Positions 1 through 7,807 of a DNA stretch of 64,000 bases are shown one piece after another. The stretch spans positions 1 through 64,000 of the forward strand of contig JAHEYQ010000022.1 of assembly GCA_023251515.1 (NCBI GenBank), written 5' to 3'. The notes beneath the pieces were generated by a model. The model saw only the letters and a list, made by a program, of their open reading frames with translations. It had not been told where the DNA came from and made no database searches. This stretch comes from Bacteroidales bacterium (GTDB lineage: Bacteria; Bacteroidota; Bacteroidia; Bacteroidales; JACABE01). Position 1 is the first letter of the stretch, and each line of letters opens with the position of its first letter. The position numbers were made by a program, and so were the translations under genes.

Positions 1-301
1 GAAAATTTAAAAAAAAAAAAAAAAAAGATATGAACAAAGTTATTAACAATATTGTGGGTTATTATGACATATTTTGTTTAATTTATATGTGGTTTATATG
101 TTGATATATAGATGATTGTAATTGTATGTTTTGTTTATATTCTGTTTTCTGATTTTTATACTTTGTTAATGTGTTATTTGAATAACAGCGCAAAAGGTTA
201 TCTGTTAACAAAAATAACGTTATTTGTATGTAAATATTAAGTAATATTTTGTTATGTGTTTTACTTATTATAAAAGAAAATGTAATATCTGAAACTTTGG
301 C
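1..301. other. AT-rich non-coding stretch at the left edge
   Basis: No convincing gene is seen here. The stretch is very AT-rich and holds an 18-nt A run at 9-26. It precedes the palindrome at 302-336. Whatever lies left of the window cannot be judged. Confidence 0.5.
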
Positions 302-336
302 TAAACCTGAAAGGTTTTTAAAACCTGTCAGGTTTA
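302..336. repeat. 35-nt palindromic element, copy 1
   Basis: Two 17-nt arms (302-318 and 320-336) flank a single central T. The right arm contains AAAACCTGTCAGGTTTA and the left arm is its reverse complement with one mismatch. A second copy with the same length and centre but a slightly different core lies at 17682-17716. It can form a strong hairpin and may act as a bidirectional terminator; a REP-like mobile repeat is equally possible. Confidence 0.75.
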
Positions 337-407
337 AAGTTTACAGTAAATAATATATTATAATATTTTATTTTAATCCTGGTTTAAAATATACATATAT
401 TATACCC

Positions 408-640
408 GTGCAAGTGCACACCCTTTATATATGCTCGTATATTGCACCAGTGCAACTGCACACCATTAATATATGTACGTATATTGCAGTTGTGCAACTG
501 CACATCATAAATATATGCACGTATATTATACCTGTGCAAGTGCACACCCTTTATATATGCTCGTATATTGCACCAGTGCAAGTGCACACCATTAATATAT
601 GTACGTATATTGCAGCTGTGCAAGTGAACGGAATTAATGT
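408..640. repeat. 42-nt tandem array, five full units plus a partial
   Basis: Units begin at 408, 450, 492, 534 and 576, exactly 42 nt apart, with a decayed sixth from 618. Each opens with an imperfect palindrome (GTGCAAGTGCAC or GTGCAACTGCAC) followed by AT-rich sequence containing CGTATAT. Units 1 and 4 are alike, units 2 and 5 are nearly alike, and unit 3 resembles the sequence just before 408, so there is a higher-order period of 126 nt. No unique spacers exist, so this is not CRISPR. It sits downstream of the 3' end of lptD. Confidence 0.85.
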
Positions 641-663
641 ATGCTTTTAAACTCAGTTTGTGT

Positions 664-3336
664 TTACTGCACCCTATCCCTGAAATCTTTCTTTTTATCC
701 CATTTCAGGTCTTTAAGCACATTAGCTTTTACATTGATGGTGAAATTCCAGCTTTGTCTGAATCCGAAGGGTATCCAGTTGAAACGCATTTCCCAGCAGT
801 GCAGATCGCGGTATATATCGAAGGAAGTATATGAAAAGTCTTTTAATTCGAAATCGTAGCCCGATGTAAAGCCAAATTTCCATTTCTGGGTCAGATTAAA
901 ACTTCCTGAAAACGACAGGGTTTGTATATAATCTTTATCATAATTGGTATAAACATAATTGTATCGGCTCGAGTAATTGAAATTGTAGGCAATATTCAGA
1001 TTCCAGGGAATATCAAAATCTACAAATTCGCCAAAAGATTCGTTGATGCTGTTTATAGGACTTTGCTGTGCCAATGGGGGTTTATCAGCATTTTGAGTAT
1101 TGTCAGCTGTCTTCTTTTTAAATGTTTGCGGATTTAAAGCCAGATTAAGCCCTATGTTCCATTGGGTATTGTCCAATCGCAGCAGGCGGCGGTTTATATC
1201 CCATTCGTATTGATTGATACGAGCTCCTTTATTGGTTTTTACGTAAGGATCCCACACAGAACTATAGTTTACCGAAACATTTTTAAACAAGGTAGTTCTG
1301 CCACTCATCGAAATTGGAGCCCAGTTAAGCGAATCCAATGCCAGATTATAAGAGGTTCCTATTGAGAAATTTTCGATCAAAACCAGCTTTTTCATACCTG
1401 TAATCGTATCTTTTTTCGAGCGGACTTTCATTTCTAAATTATTATTTACCGAAAAAGCCACATTACCATATTTACCGGCATCGGGTCCGCCATACATCGA
1501 ACCTTCGAAACGCGAATACTTTATTTCTTTACCAATCTGAGGATTGTAATATGATTTGTAATACCCCCATTGAGGGTCAGAGAAATCGGGACGCCACGAG
1601 AAACTGATATTGGGACTTACAACGTGTCTGATGGCTCTAACAGGTCCTCTTTTCATTTGTATAATACCATACAAACGTGTACTCAACGAAGAACTAACCA
1701 TAAAATCCAATGCTCTTACCAAACCTTTGTCGGTTGTTACCCTTTCGTAACCCACTATGGTATCGTTGCCGCTAAATAACGTATCATACGACCATTCTTT
1801 ATGAGTCGATTTCAAATACCATCTTTCGCTCAGACTAATAGAATTAGTTAAAGTAAAATATTTCAGAACTTTAATATTACTACTTATCGGAATAGCATGT
1901 TTTACTCCATTTTGCATATTATCCAACATGGTTTGGGTTCCAAACAAACTATCGTGAGTATTGATATTGTTTTGAGCACTCATCGAGTAATTCATGCTGA
2001 TATTTTCGTACCATTTCAATTCGCCCGATTGTGTTTTTTTTCGAAACGGATAAAAAGTATTCACATTCAACGAAACCGTTGGTAGATTCATATCCAGAAT
2101 TTTGGTATTATTGTTATAACTTTCGCCCAGATTGATGGTTAAAAAGTAATTATTATTGAAACTTGTTGAATACGAAATGCTTGAAGTAGTAGTATTGGTT
2201 AAAAAATCGCTTGCATTAAGCGAATACTGATTGTATTTGCTGCTCACCAGATTAACATTAGCCGAAAATCGGCTGTTTGGTCGTGCTTTTGCATCCTGAT
2301 TGTGCGACCAACGCAATGAAAAATCTGTGCTCTTTACAAATTCAGGCGTGTTTTCCTCCCCGGTTTTATTTAGCGAATAATCGAACGAAAAATTTCCATT
2401 GTACTTATATCGTTTGTTATAGCGTGAAGCAGAGTGCAATCCCCAGCCACCTCTGGTGTAAATATCGCCCGTAAGAGCCAGATCGTAATAATTGCTCAAC
2501 GCAAAATAATAACCTCCGTTTTCGAAAAAGAAACCTCTGGTGGGCGATTCGCCATAGGTAGGGAAAATAATTCCTGACGACTGATTTTTGGTATTCGGAA
2601 AATAACCAAGCGGTACAAACAAAGGCGTCGGAATATCTTCGATATATAAAAAAGCAGGACCCGTAACTATCTTTTTATCAGGTATTACCTTAGCTCTTCC
2701 AAATCGTATATCAAAATGAGGATGTTCTTTATCGCAAGTGGTAAATCTGCCGTTTTTGATAAAACTTTCGTCATTCTTCATTTTTTTTACCTTTTCGCCA
2801 TGAATGTAACCTTCACTTTCTTTGGTAATCACATTCTTTATTAAACCCTTTTTTGAGTTGAAATTATAAAGTAATTCTTTGGCATCAAAATTTTTATCAC
2901 CTTCTTTAAAAATCGGATTTCCCTGCAAAATGCCGGATGAATCTTCCACACCCTTTGCAAATACTTCATTTTTCCCAAAATTCATATCCACATAATCAGA
3001 TTTCAAATTAATTTGCTGATACGAAATATCGGCTTTGTTAAACAGAAATACTTTTCGATCTTTAATATTAAATCTTAATGAATCAGTTGATTTATAAGCA
3101 ATTTTACTCTCAATAGGATTTGATTTCTTTTTTTTAATGCTATCGTTTTTGCTGATATTTTTTAAAATACTATCAGTAGGTAAAATAAAAGTATCTTTAT
3201 CATTATTTAATTTTGATGAATCAGCTACTGTATTTTGCTGAATTTGAGCAAATACACTTATAGTAATTCCATTCAAAAGGAATACAATTAGAAAAAAGAT
3301 GAGTTTAAAAGCCGAATTCAACAATTTTAAAGTCAA
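664..3336 (-). CDS. lptD: LPS-assembly outer membrane protein LptD
   Basis: Outer-membrane beta-barrel that receives lipopolysaccharide from the Lpt bridge and inserts it into the outer leaflet. The 890-residue protein has an N-terminal signal peptide ending near VFAQ (about residue 31), a Ser/Lys-rich linker, an LptA/OstA-like beta-jellyroll region (about residues 80-240, with KGVEDSSG and a cysteine-containing segment NGRFTTCDKEHPHF), and then a long barrel with alternating aromatic strands, including the LptD-like segment FLYIEDIPTPLFVPLGYFP. The longest frame starts with TTG at 3336; no upstream ATG is available, so the start is plausible but not certain. It is divergent from the amidase gene; the amidase promoter lies between them. 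Assignment rests on family resemblance of Bacteroidetes LptD homologues, which are long. Confidence 0.88.
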   Translation of the reverse strand: MTLKLLNSAFKLIFFLIVFLLNGITISVFAQIQQNTVADSSKLNNDKDTFILPTDSILKNISKNDSIKKKKSNPIESKIAYKSTDSLRFNIKDRKVFLFNKADISYQQINLKSDYVDMNFGKNEVFAKGVEDSSGILQGNPIFKEGDKNFDAKELLYNFNSKKGLIKNVITKESEGYIHGEKVKKMKNDESFIKNGRFTTCDKEHPHFDIRFGRAKVIPDKKIVTGPAFLYIEDIPTPLFVPLGYFPNTKNQSSGIIFPTYGESPTRGFFFENGGYYFALSNYYDLALTGDIYTRGGWGLHSASRYNKRYKYNGNFSFDYSLNKTGEENTPEFVKSTDFSLRWSHNQDAKARPNSRFSANVNLVSSKYNQYSLNASDFLTNTTTSSISYSTSFNNNYFLTINLGESYNNNTKILDMNLPTVSLNVNTFYPFRKKTQSGELKWYENISMNYSMSAQNNINTHDSLFGTQTMLDNMQNGVKHAIPISSNIKVLKYFTLTNSISLSERWYLKSTHKEWSYDTLFSGNDTIVGYERVTTDKGLVRALDFMVSSSLSTRLYGIIQMKRGPVRAIRHVVSPNISFSWRPDFSDPQWGYYKSYYNPQIGKEIKYSRFEGSMYGGPDAGKYGNVAFSVNNNLEMKVRSKKDTITGMKKLVLIENFSIGTSYNLALDSLNWAPISMSGRTTLFKNVSVNYSSVWDPYVKTNKGARINQYEWDINRRLLRLDNTQWNIGLNLALNPQTFKKKTADNTQNADKPPLAQQSPINSINESFGEFVDFDIPWNLNIAYNFNYSSRYNYVYTNYDKDYIQTLSFSGSFNLTQKWKFGFTSGYDFELKDFSYTSFDIYRDLHCWEMRFNWIPFGFRQSWNFTINVKANVLKDLKWDKKKDFRDRVQ

Positions 3337-3341
3337 TTAAG

Positions 3342-3373
3342 TTTGAATGTTTTTATAAAAAATGCTATTTTTG
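3342..3373 (+). promoter_or_regulatory. Bacteroidetes-type promoter for the amidase gene
   Basis: TTTG at 3342-3345, a 20-nt spacer and TATTTTTG at 3366-3373 match the TTTG-N19-21-TAnnTTTG promoter of this phylum. It reads toward the gene at 3487 with a leader of about 105 nt. Confidence 0.65.
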
Positions 3374-3486
3374 TAAAAAAATTAATGGCAAAATTAAGCT
3401 ATTCAGTCCAATTATAAGTAATTAATTCACTATTTGATGGATGAAAATCTGATAATTAATTTTTTTTAACAAAAACAGAAAAGAGT

Positions 3487-4671
3487 ATGATCTGGGAAAG
3501 AATGCGTTATATTGGTGTAGTTATTTTATTAATTTTATTAAATAACTGTGTTTTTGCAGGTAAACCTTTAAAAAACAATAAACTAAATCTGGTTGTTATT
3601 GATGCTGGTCATGGGGGGCACGATCCCGGTGCAATCGGTTCAAAATCCAAAGAAAAGGATATTGTTTTGTCATTGGCATTGCGTTTGGGCAAAATGATTG
3701 AGTCAAATTTTAGTGATGTTAAAGTGGTTTATACCCGCAAAACAGATGAATTTGTTGAATTATACCGCAGAGCCCAAATTGCCAACGAAATTCACGCAGA
3801 TTTATTTATTTCTTTGCATATCAATTCAAATGATAGCCCAAATCCTTATGGTTTCGAAACTTACGTTATGGGTTTGCACAAAAGTCAGGCAAACCTTGAA
3901 GTAGCCAAAAAAGAAAATGCGGCAATTTTGTTGGAAGATAACTACAAAACTTCTTACGATGGTTTTGATCCCAATTCACCGGAAGCAAGCATAATATTTT
4001 CGCTTTATCAAAATGCTTTTCTCGATCAGAGTCTCGATTTATCAATGAGAATTCAGCAACAATTTATGAAACGAATAAAATCAAAAGATAAAGGTGTAAA
4101 ACAAGCTGGTTTTCTGGTGCTTTACAAAACAGCAATGCCCGCTATTCTGATTGAATCAGGTTTTATTAGCAATCAGAAAGAGGAAGAATATATTACATCA
4201 GAAAAAGGGAAAAACAATATAGTTTTATCTGTATTTGAGGCTTTTAAAGAATATAAATACAAAGTAGAAGGATTTAACAATCAGTCTCAGGTTTATACAC
4301 AGAAAACAGATACAGAAAATCAAAATTCAAAATCAAATAAAGATTCTGAAGTTAAAATAAAAGAAGATACTGTAAATATCAACAAATCAGAAATCTATTT
4401 CAGAATTCAGTTTGCAACTTCAAATGTTGAAAAAAATATTACAGATAAGGAAATTCTAAAAATTGGTGTTGTTAAAGTTTATTCACACAATGGATTATAT
4501 AAATATACCATTGGAAATGAACCCTCTTTGAAAGATGCAAACAAACTATTATTAAAATTGCAGGAAAAAGGATTTAAAGATGCTTTTGTAGTTGCTTTTT
4601 TAAACGAAAACCGAATTACACCTGCTGAAGCAGTTAAAATACTCAAATCGAAGCAAGAAGAAAATAAATAA
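3487..4671 (+). CDS. Periplasmic N-acetylmuramoyl-L-alanine amidase with SPOR-like C-terminus
   Basis: Zinc-dependent Amidase_3 family enzyme that cuts the bond between MurNAc and the stem peptide, usually in cell division. The 394 residues comprise a signal peptide (cleaved near VFAG, residue 25) and a catalytic domain at about 33-255. Visible metal and catalytic positions are H42 (DAGHGGHDPG), E56, H111 (ISLHINSN) and E223 (LIESGF). A charged, low-complexity linker (about 262-300) leads to a C-terminal SPOR-like domain (about 303-390) expected to bind denuded glycan at the septum. Met6 (3502) is an alternative start. The next gene, an MCE protein, follows after 38 nt and may be cotranscribed. 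Confidence 0.9.
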   Translation: MIWERMRYIGVVILLILLNNCVFAGKPLKNNKLNLVVIDAGHGGHDPGAIGSKSKEKDIVLSLALRLGKMIESNFSDVKVVYTRKTDEFVELYRRAQIANEIHADLFISLHINSNDSPNPYGFETYVMGLHKSQANLEVAKKENAAILLEDNYKTSYDGFDPNSPEASIIFSLYQNAFLDQSLDLSMRIQQQFMKRIKSKDKGVKQAGFLVLYKTAMPAILIESGFISNQKEEEYITSEKGKNNIVLSVFEAFKEYKYKVEGFNNQSQVYTQKTDTENQNSKSNKDSEVKIKEDTVNINKSEIYFRIQFATSNVEKNITDKEILKIGVVKVYSHNGLYKYTIGNEPSLKDANKLLLKLQEKGFKDAFVVAFLNENRITPAEAVKILKSKQEENK

Positions 4672-4709
4672 AGTTAAAATACATCATTATAAATTAAAAC
4701 AAAGAAACA

Positions 4710-5669
4710 TTGAAACTAACGAAAGAAATAAAAATAGGCGGAGTCGTAATTTTTGCTATTCTCGCATTTATTTGGGGAGTTAATTTTCTGAAAAGCAGAG
4801 ATATATTCCTTCAGGAAAAAACATGCTTTGCATTTTATAAAAAAGTGGACGGATTAGTTAATTCAAATCCTGTTTATTTAAGTGGGATTAAGGTTGGGTA
4901 TGTAAAAAATGTTGAATTTGTAAGTGTTAATTCATCGGAAGTTAAAGTTACTTTGGTGTTTAATAATAAGATAAATATACCCAAAAATTCAATAGCCAAA
5001 ATATATAGTGCTGATTTGATGGGTTCAAGAGCTATTCAGATAATAATGGGTGATTCCAAAGAAATGCTGGCTGAAAATGATATTTTAAAAACCGAAATTG
5101 AAGCTGATCTTAAAGAAGAAATTAACAGACAAGTTGTTCCGCTAAAGCTTAAAGCAGAAGAACTTATGAGCTCATTCGATTCTGTTTTGATTGCAATAAA
5201 ATTGGTTTTCAACGAAAATACCCGTAAAAATCTTACTTATAGCTTCGAAAACATTAAAATATCTCTGGATAACATCAAAAACATGACTTATAATGTTGAT
5301 ACACTTGTTTCAAATCAACGAAACAGATTATCACAGATAATAATAAACTTTGAATCGATTTCACATAACATCCGCAATAATAACGACAAAATCAGTAACA
5401 TCATTACCAATTTTTCTGCACTTAGCGATACACTTGTAAAATCTAATATCAATCAAACCATTAATAATACAAATAAAGCATTGGCAGATGTTGCATCTAT
5501 TATGAATAAAATAAATAAGGGTGAAGGCAGTTTGGGGATGTTGATAAATAACGACTCATTATATAATAATCTTCAATCTTCGGCAAAAAACCTTGATTTG
5601 TTATTGATTGATTTAAAGAAAAATCCGGAAAGATATGTGAATATCAGTATTTTTGGTAAGAAAAAATAA
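4710..5669 (+). CDS. MlaD-family MCE-domain lipid transport protein
   Basis: MCE-domain proteins form periplasmic hexamers that shuttle phospholipid between membranes together with an ABC transporter (MlaE/MlaF). The 319-residue product has one N-terminal membrane anchor (about residues 8-25), an MCE domain (about 36-115, with VDGLVNSNPVYLSGIKVGYV) and a long helical C-terminal half rich in Asn, Ile and Ser, probably a coiled coil. It starts with TTG at 4710; the translation KLTKEIKIGGVV fits the usual family N-terminus, and no nearby ATG does. No MlaE or MlaF genes are in the window. It follows the amidase by 38 nt and precedes hutU by 33 nt. Confidence 0.85.
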   Translation: MKLTKEIKIGGVVIFAILAFIWGVNFLKSRDIFLQEKTCFAFYKKVDGLVNSNPVYLSGIKVGYVKNVEFVSVNSSEVKVTLVFNNKINIPKNSIAKIYSADLMGSRAIQIIMGDSKEMLAENDILKTEIEADLKEEINRQVVPLKLKAEELMSSFDSVLIAIKLVFNENTRKNLTYSFENIKISLDNIKNMTYNVDTLVSNQRNRLSQIIINFESISHNIRNNNDKISNIITNFSALSDTLVKSNINQTINNTNKALADVASIMNKINKGEGSLGMLINNDSLYNNLQSSAKNLDLLLIDLKKNPERYVNISIFGKKK

Positions 5670-5702
5670 ATTTGGCATATAAACATAAAACATTTTTCAA
5701 AC

Positions 5703-7709
5703 ATGGAATTGAAAGAATTTCAGCAATTAATACTTAAGGGTATTCCTGAGGTATTACCTCCTGTAAAAGCATGGGATCCAATGATTAATCATGCTCCAAA
5801 AAGAAAAGAAATATTAAACAAAGAAGAAAAAAAATTGGCTCTTAAAAACGCTTTGCGTTATTTTGATCCCAAACATCATGCTATTTTAGCACCCGAATTT
5901 CTTAATGAATTGAATACATACGGAAGAATGTACATGCATCGCTTCCGTCCAGATTATAAAATGATTGCACGTCCGATAGATCAATATCCCTGTAAAACCA
6001 AACAGGCTGCTGCTATCATGCTAATGATTCAAAATAATCTGGATTATGCTGTAGCTCAGCATCCTCATGAATTAATTACTTATGGTGGCAATGGTGCTGT
6101 TTTCCAAAACTGGGCTCAGTATCTGCTTACAATGAAATATCTCTCAGAAATGACTGATGAACAAACACTTGTAATGTATTCTGGTCATCCTATGGGTTTA
6201 TATCCTTCTCATAAAGATGCGCCAAGAGTTGTGGTTACTAATGGAATGGTGATTCCAAATTATTCCAAACCAGATGATTGGGAGAAATTTAATGCTTTGG
6301 GTGTTTCTCAATACGGTCAAATGACAGCTGGTTCTTATATGTATATTGGACCTCAAGGTATTGTGCACGGAACAACAATAACTGTTTTAAACGCCGGACG
6401 TAAAATTCAGAAAGAAAATGAAGGACTTGCCGGAAAATTATTTGTAACATCCGGTTTGGGTGGTATGTCGGGAGCACAGCCTAAAGCAGCTGTTATAGCA
6501 GGTTGTGTAGGAATTGTTGCAGAAATTAATCCAAAAGCAACACTTACACGTCATTCGCAGGGATGGGTAGATGAAGTTTTTGATGATTTGAACTTATTAA
6601 TTGAAAGAATTAAAAAAGCTAAAGCCGGTAAAGAAGTGGTTTCCATAGCCTATCAGGGTAATATTGTTGATTTATGGGAAAAACTTGTTGATAAAAATAT
6701 AGAAGTGGAATTGGGTTCCGACCAAACATCACTGCATAATCCTTGGGCTGGTGGTTATTATCCCGTTGGAGTATCATTTGAAGATTCAAATAAAATGATG
6801 GCTGAAAATCCTGAACTGTTTAAACAAAAAGTTCATGAATCTCTATGTCGTCAGATAGCTGCTATCAATAAACTGACAGCCAAAGGGATGTATTTCTTCG
6901 ATTATGGAAATGCATTTTTATTGGAATCAAGTAGGGCCGGAGCTGATGTAATGAAAGCAGATGGTAATTTTAGATACCCATCATATGTTCAGGATATTAT
7001 GGGGCCTATGTGTTTTGATTATGGTTTTGGACCTTTCCGTTGGGTTTGCACTTCAGGTAAAACTGAAGATTTGGATAAAAGCGATGAAATTGCTATGAAT
7101 GTATTGGAAAACATTGCTTTAACATCGCCTATCGAAATACAACAACAAATGCGCGATAATATTCAATGGATAAAAGGTGCCAAAGCTAATAAACTGGTTG
7201 TGGGTTCACAGGCACGTATTTTATATGCTGATGCTGAGGGACGTATAAAAATTGCAGAAGCTTTTAATCAAGCAATTGATAAAGGCGAAATTTCAGCTCC
7301 TATTGTTTTAGGACGCGATCATCATGATGTTTCCGGAACTGATTCACCATATCGTGAAACATCCAATATTTATGATGGTTCTCGTTATACAGCAGATATG
7401 GCAATTCAAAATGTAATCGGAGATTCATTCCGCGGAGCAACATGGGTTTCTATACATAATGGTGGTGGCGTTGGCTGGGGCGAAGTTATTAACGGAGGTT
7501 TTGGTATGTTGCTTGATGGTTCAGCAGATGCTGACAGAAGATTAAAAAATATGCTTTTCTGGGATGTAAACAACGGAATTTCAAGAAGAAGCTGGGCAAG
7601 AAATGAAGAAGCCATTTTTGCAATAAAAAGAGCAATGGAAGCAGAGCCGAAGCTAAAAGTTACTTTGCCAAATTTTGCAAATGAGGCTCTTATAAATAAT
7701 TTATTTTAG
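5703..7709 (+). CDS. hutU: Urocanate hydratase
   Basis: Second step of histidine degradation: converts urocanate to imidazolonepropionate using tightly bound NAD+. The 668-residue protein shows family landmarks such as TYGGNGAVFQNWAQY, MYSGHPMGLYPS, a nucleotide-binding glycine-rich stretch (TSGLGGMSGAQPKAA) and the C-terminal GRDHHDVSGTDSPYRET. Its length matches the long urocanase form (about 670 residues) rather than the 555-residue proteobacterial form. The partner enzyme HutH is encoded 8.4 kb downstream and hutI is not in the window, so the pathway is scattered. The gene may be read through from the MCE gene 33 nt upstream; I see no strong promoter of its own. Confidence 0.95.
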   Translation: MELKEFQQLILKGIPEVLPPVKAWDPMINHAPKRKEILNKEEKKLALKNALRYFDPKHHAILAPEFLNELNTYGRMYMHRFRPDYKMIARPIDQYPCKTKQAAAIMLMIQNNLDYAVAQHPHELITYGGNGAVFQNWAQYLLTMKYLSEMTDEQTLVMYSGHPMGLYPSHKDAPRVVVTNGMVIPNYSKPDDWEKFNALGVSQYGQMTAGSYMYIGPQGIVHGTTITVLNAGRKIQKENEGLAGKLFVTSGLGGMSGAQPKAAVIAGCVGIVAEINPKATLTRHSQGWVDEVFDDLNLLIERIKKAKAGKEVVSIAYQGNIVDLWEKLVDKNIEVELGSDQTSLHNPWAGGYYPVGVSFEDSNKMMAENPELFKQKVHESLCRQIAAINKLTAKGMYFFDYGNAFLLESSRAGADVMKADGNFRYPSYVQDIMGPMCFDYGFGPFRWVCTSGKTEDLDKSDEIAMNVLENIALTSPIEIQQQMRDNIQWIKGAKANKLVVGSQARILYADAEGRIKIAEAFNQAIDKGEISAPIVLGRDHHDVSGTDSPYRETSNIYDGSRYTADMAIQNVIGDSFRGATWVSIHNGGGVGWGEVINGGFGMLLDGSADADRRLKNMLFWDVNNGISRRSWARNEEAIFAIKRAMEAEPKLKVTLPNFANEALINNLF

Positions 7710-7807
7710 TTGAGTTAAATAATAGTTAAGGATGATGTATATACATACATACATATTATTTTTGCATAATAAACTAAAACGTTTTAATAATTTAAATTTT
7801 AATATGT

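Noticed and set aside
384..650. Open frames on both strands with a 14-residue periodic translation
   Set aside because: The unit is 42 nt, a multiple of three, so frames stay open by arithmetic. There is no signal, start context or codon bias, and both strands look equally coding.
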